From Cloacimonetes bacterium UBA5456 (GTDB lineage Bacteria; Cloacimonadota; Cloacimonadia; Cloacimonadales; Cloacimonadaceae), in NCBI GenBank assembly GCA_002427325.1, contig DIQS01000025.1, forward strand, positions 1 to 5,546: a stretch of 5,546 nucleotides of DNA, written 5' to 3'. A model generated the notes under the pieces. It was not told the DNA's origin, did not search any database, and saw nothing but the letters and a program-made list of their open reading frames with translations. This document shows positions 5,455 to 5,546 of the stretch, one piece after another (the stretch's first letter is position 1; the number at the start of each line of letters is the position of its first letter). The translations under genes and the position numbers were made by a program.

Positions 5455-5546
5455 AAAAACTACCGTCGCGGTCTGTCTGGGAACGCCCCCGCTTACGCTT
5501 CAACCGGTGGTTCGCAACCGCCTGTCGACGGAAGTTAAAAATGCAC
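5455..5546. other. Right edge, no supported gene
   Basis: The terminator to its left implies a - strand gene ending here or just outside. One - strand frame gives a 14-codon tail closing with TGA at 5502-5500, a plausible but unconfirmable C-terminus. A + strand hairpin (GGTGGTT at 5506-5512 with AACCGCC at 5516-5522) is also present. A + strand ATG at 5541, preceded by GGAAG, is too close to the edge to judge. Confidence 0.4.

Noticed and set aside
5506..5522. tRNA T-arm-like hairpin GGTGG-TTCGCAA-CCGCC
   Set aside because: The loop has C where tRNA has the invariant A58. No acceptor, D or anticodon arms can be built from the flanking bases.
5323..5538. 71-codon + strand ORF with many Lys/Arg
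   Set aside because: It begins with TTG and has no SD. It runs through the - strand terminator and its A-tract, which creates the Lys-rich stretch.
5541..5546. ATG preceded by CGGAAG at the right edge, + strand
   Set aside because: Only two codons are visible, and a chance SD-like word is common.

Overview
The window looks like bacterial chromosome from an anaerobic or uncultured lineage. All genes are bacterial in style, with Shine-Dalgarno (SD) sites, tight spacing and no introns. GC is intermediate by eye, and the housekeeping genes favour C-ending codons. The gene set recalls the FCB/Cloacimonadota-like part of the tree, but that placement is a low-confidence impression and no marker here settles it.

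Left part (68-3630, + strand): a tight three-gene housekeeping run. A DUF1015 family protein is followed directly (TAAATG junction) by rimO, the radical-SAM methylthiotransferase of ribosomal protein S12. After 20 bases comes trpS, tryptophanyl-tRNA synthetase, whose start at 2638 is set by a good SD. Two of the three genes serve translation, and the spacing suggests one transcript.

Middle (3631-4216): a gene-free convergent spacer of 586 bases. It holds two diverged tandem copies of a roughly 300-base unit. Each copy carries a doubled CTAAATCG octamer, a GCGCCTGC/GCAGGCGC-type hairpin and a 13-base near-palindrome. GTGGAC...TCCAC hairpins lie near both ends of the spacer. Neither side has a classical U-tailed terminator.

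Right part (4217-5121, - strand): a two-gene accessory module that I cannot assign to any known family. The first gene encodes an acidic 254-residue protein with a compact cysteine cluster. Its stop codon overlaps (ATGA) the start of a 47-residue, strongly basic, amphipathic protein that lacks an annotation-sized ORF. The small gene is supported by an AAGGAGGT SD embedded in the last codons of the large gene. The opposite charges and the translational coupling suggest that the two proteins work together. This pair is the best candidate for something undescribed in the window.

Right edge (5122-5546): the regulatory region of that module. Reading leftward, it has a strong rho-independent terminator for an unseen upstream - strand gene, then two candidate promoters each overlapping a palindrome, then a 7-bp leader hairpin just before the SD of the 254-residue gene. 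I see no convincing gene in 5122-5546.
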